This document shows, one piece after another, positions 63,936 to 64,000 of a DNA stretch of 64,000 bases. The DNA is from Symbiodinium natans (Eukaryota > Sar > Dinophyceae > Suessiales > Symbiodiniaceae), in contig CAJNDS010000053.1 of assembly GCA_905221605.1 (NCBI GenBank), positions 81,001 to 145,000 of the forward strand, read 5' to 3'. A model generated the notes under the pieces. That model ran no database searches, was not told the origin of the DNA, and saw only the letters and a list, made by a program, of their open reading frames with translations. Position numbers and translations under genes: made by a program. Position 1 is the stretch's first letter, and every line of letters starts with the position of its first letter.

Positions 63936-64000
63936 GCGGGGAGACGGTAGTAGGTAAGAAGAGCTTTGGGGAAGCTTCGAAACTGAGATGAAGAGATCCT

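Larger units (their letters stand above)
1..64000. repeat. Window-wide dispersed telomere-like heptamers (CCCTAAA / TTTAGGG)
   Basis: Arrays of CCCTAAA (C-strand) or TTTAGGG (G-strand) recur every few hundred bases from one end of the window to the other, in both orientations, with variants CCCTGAA, CCCTAAG, CCCCAAA, CCCTACA, TTCAGGG and TTTGGGG. A real chromosome end would show one orientation and few interruptions, so these are interstitial. Between arrays lie unique islands of 50-300 bases, many with the codon pattern of short exons. Long proline- or glycine-rich ORFs (NPKP, GFRVWGL and the like) are translations of these arrays and are not annotated as genes. Confidence 0.97.

Noticed and set aside
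1-64000. tRNA, rRNA or dinoflagellate spliced-leader genes
   Set aside because: I saw no cloverleaf with a plausible anticodon loop, no rRNA core sequence, and no full spliced-leader sequence ending in TTTTGGCTCAAG.

Overview
This is a eukaryotic nuclear window that reads most like a dinoflagellate. The reasons: plant-type telomere heptamers (TTTAGGG on one strand, CCCTAAA on the other) and their variants fill much of it; almost no long open frames exist; coding sequence comes as islands of about 20-230 nt ending in AG acceptors and GT, GC or possibly GA donors; the recognisable genes all run on the + strand; and a broken mitochondrial cob (cytochrome b) fragment of alveolate style sits in a GC-rich minisatellite. 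A chromerid is a possible alternative. Nearly all long ORFs are translations of repeats and are not genes.

I rebuilt three multi-exon genes by eye, from protein-family motifs whose order along the DNA matches their order in the protein. (1) About 0.4-7.5 kb: a 2-oxoglutarate/Fe(II) oxygenase like prolyl 4-hydroxylase, with the HxD exon at 2853, the strand ending in LIYLN at 4794 and the PKRGRVLMW exon at 6102. (2) About 10.6-32.9 kb: a one-domain voltage-gated cation channel, with S5, turret, pore (LFQ then LMTLDSW), a split S6, a coiled linker, an EF-hand, a second helix-loop region and a C-terminal coiled coil; the last exon ends at 32930. (3) From 45.4 kb past the right edge: a glycoside hydrolase of the GH30 / endo-beta-1,6-galactanase type, with the NEP acid/base exon at 52821 and the SEHG nucleophile exon at 63861. 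Between (2) and (3) are exons of at least one unrecognised protein, ending at 39329, plus exons that may be the N-terminal part of gene (3).

The introns are the striking part. They consist largely of telomere-like arrays, and many exons have CCCTAAA arrays upstream and TTTAGGG arrays downstream. Many introns therefore start with the G-rich strand and end with the C-rich strand, so they could fold back and bring their ends together. The C-rich array can double as a pyrimidine tract. Several short inverted-repeat elements (MITE-like), a large inverted duplication (59.7-60.6 kb), local expansions into 8-mers and 9-mers, a GGCAACCCTGGCGGG minisatellite (25.6-28.4 kb) and a 69-base poly-G tract make up the rest.

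Several exon-like islands do not fit the gene whose intron holds them (15913, 17360, 49514, 51185, 54289, 56113, 60068, and 54872 on the minus strand). They may be nested genes, alternative exons or relics. All exon boundaries here are read by eye without transcript evidence.
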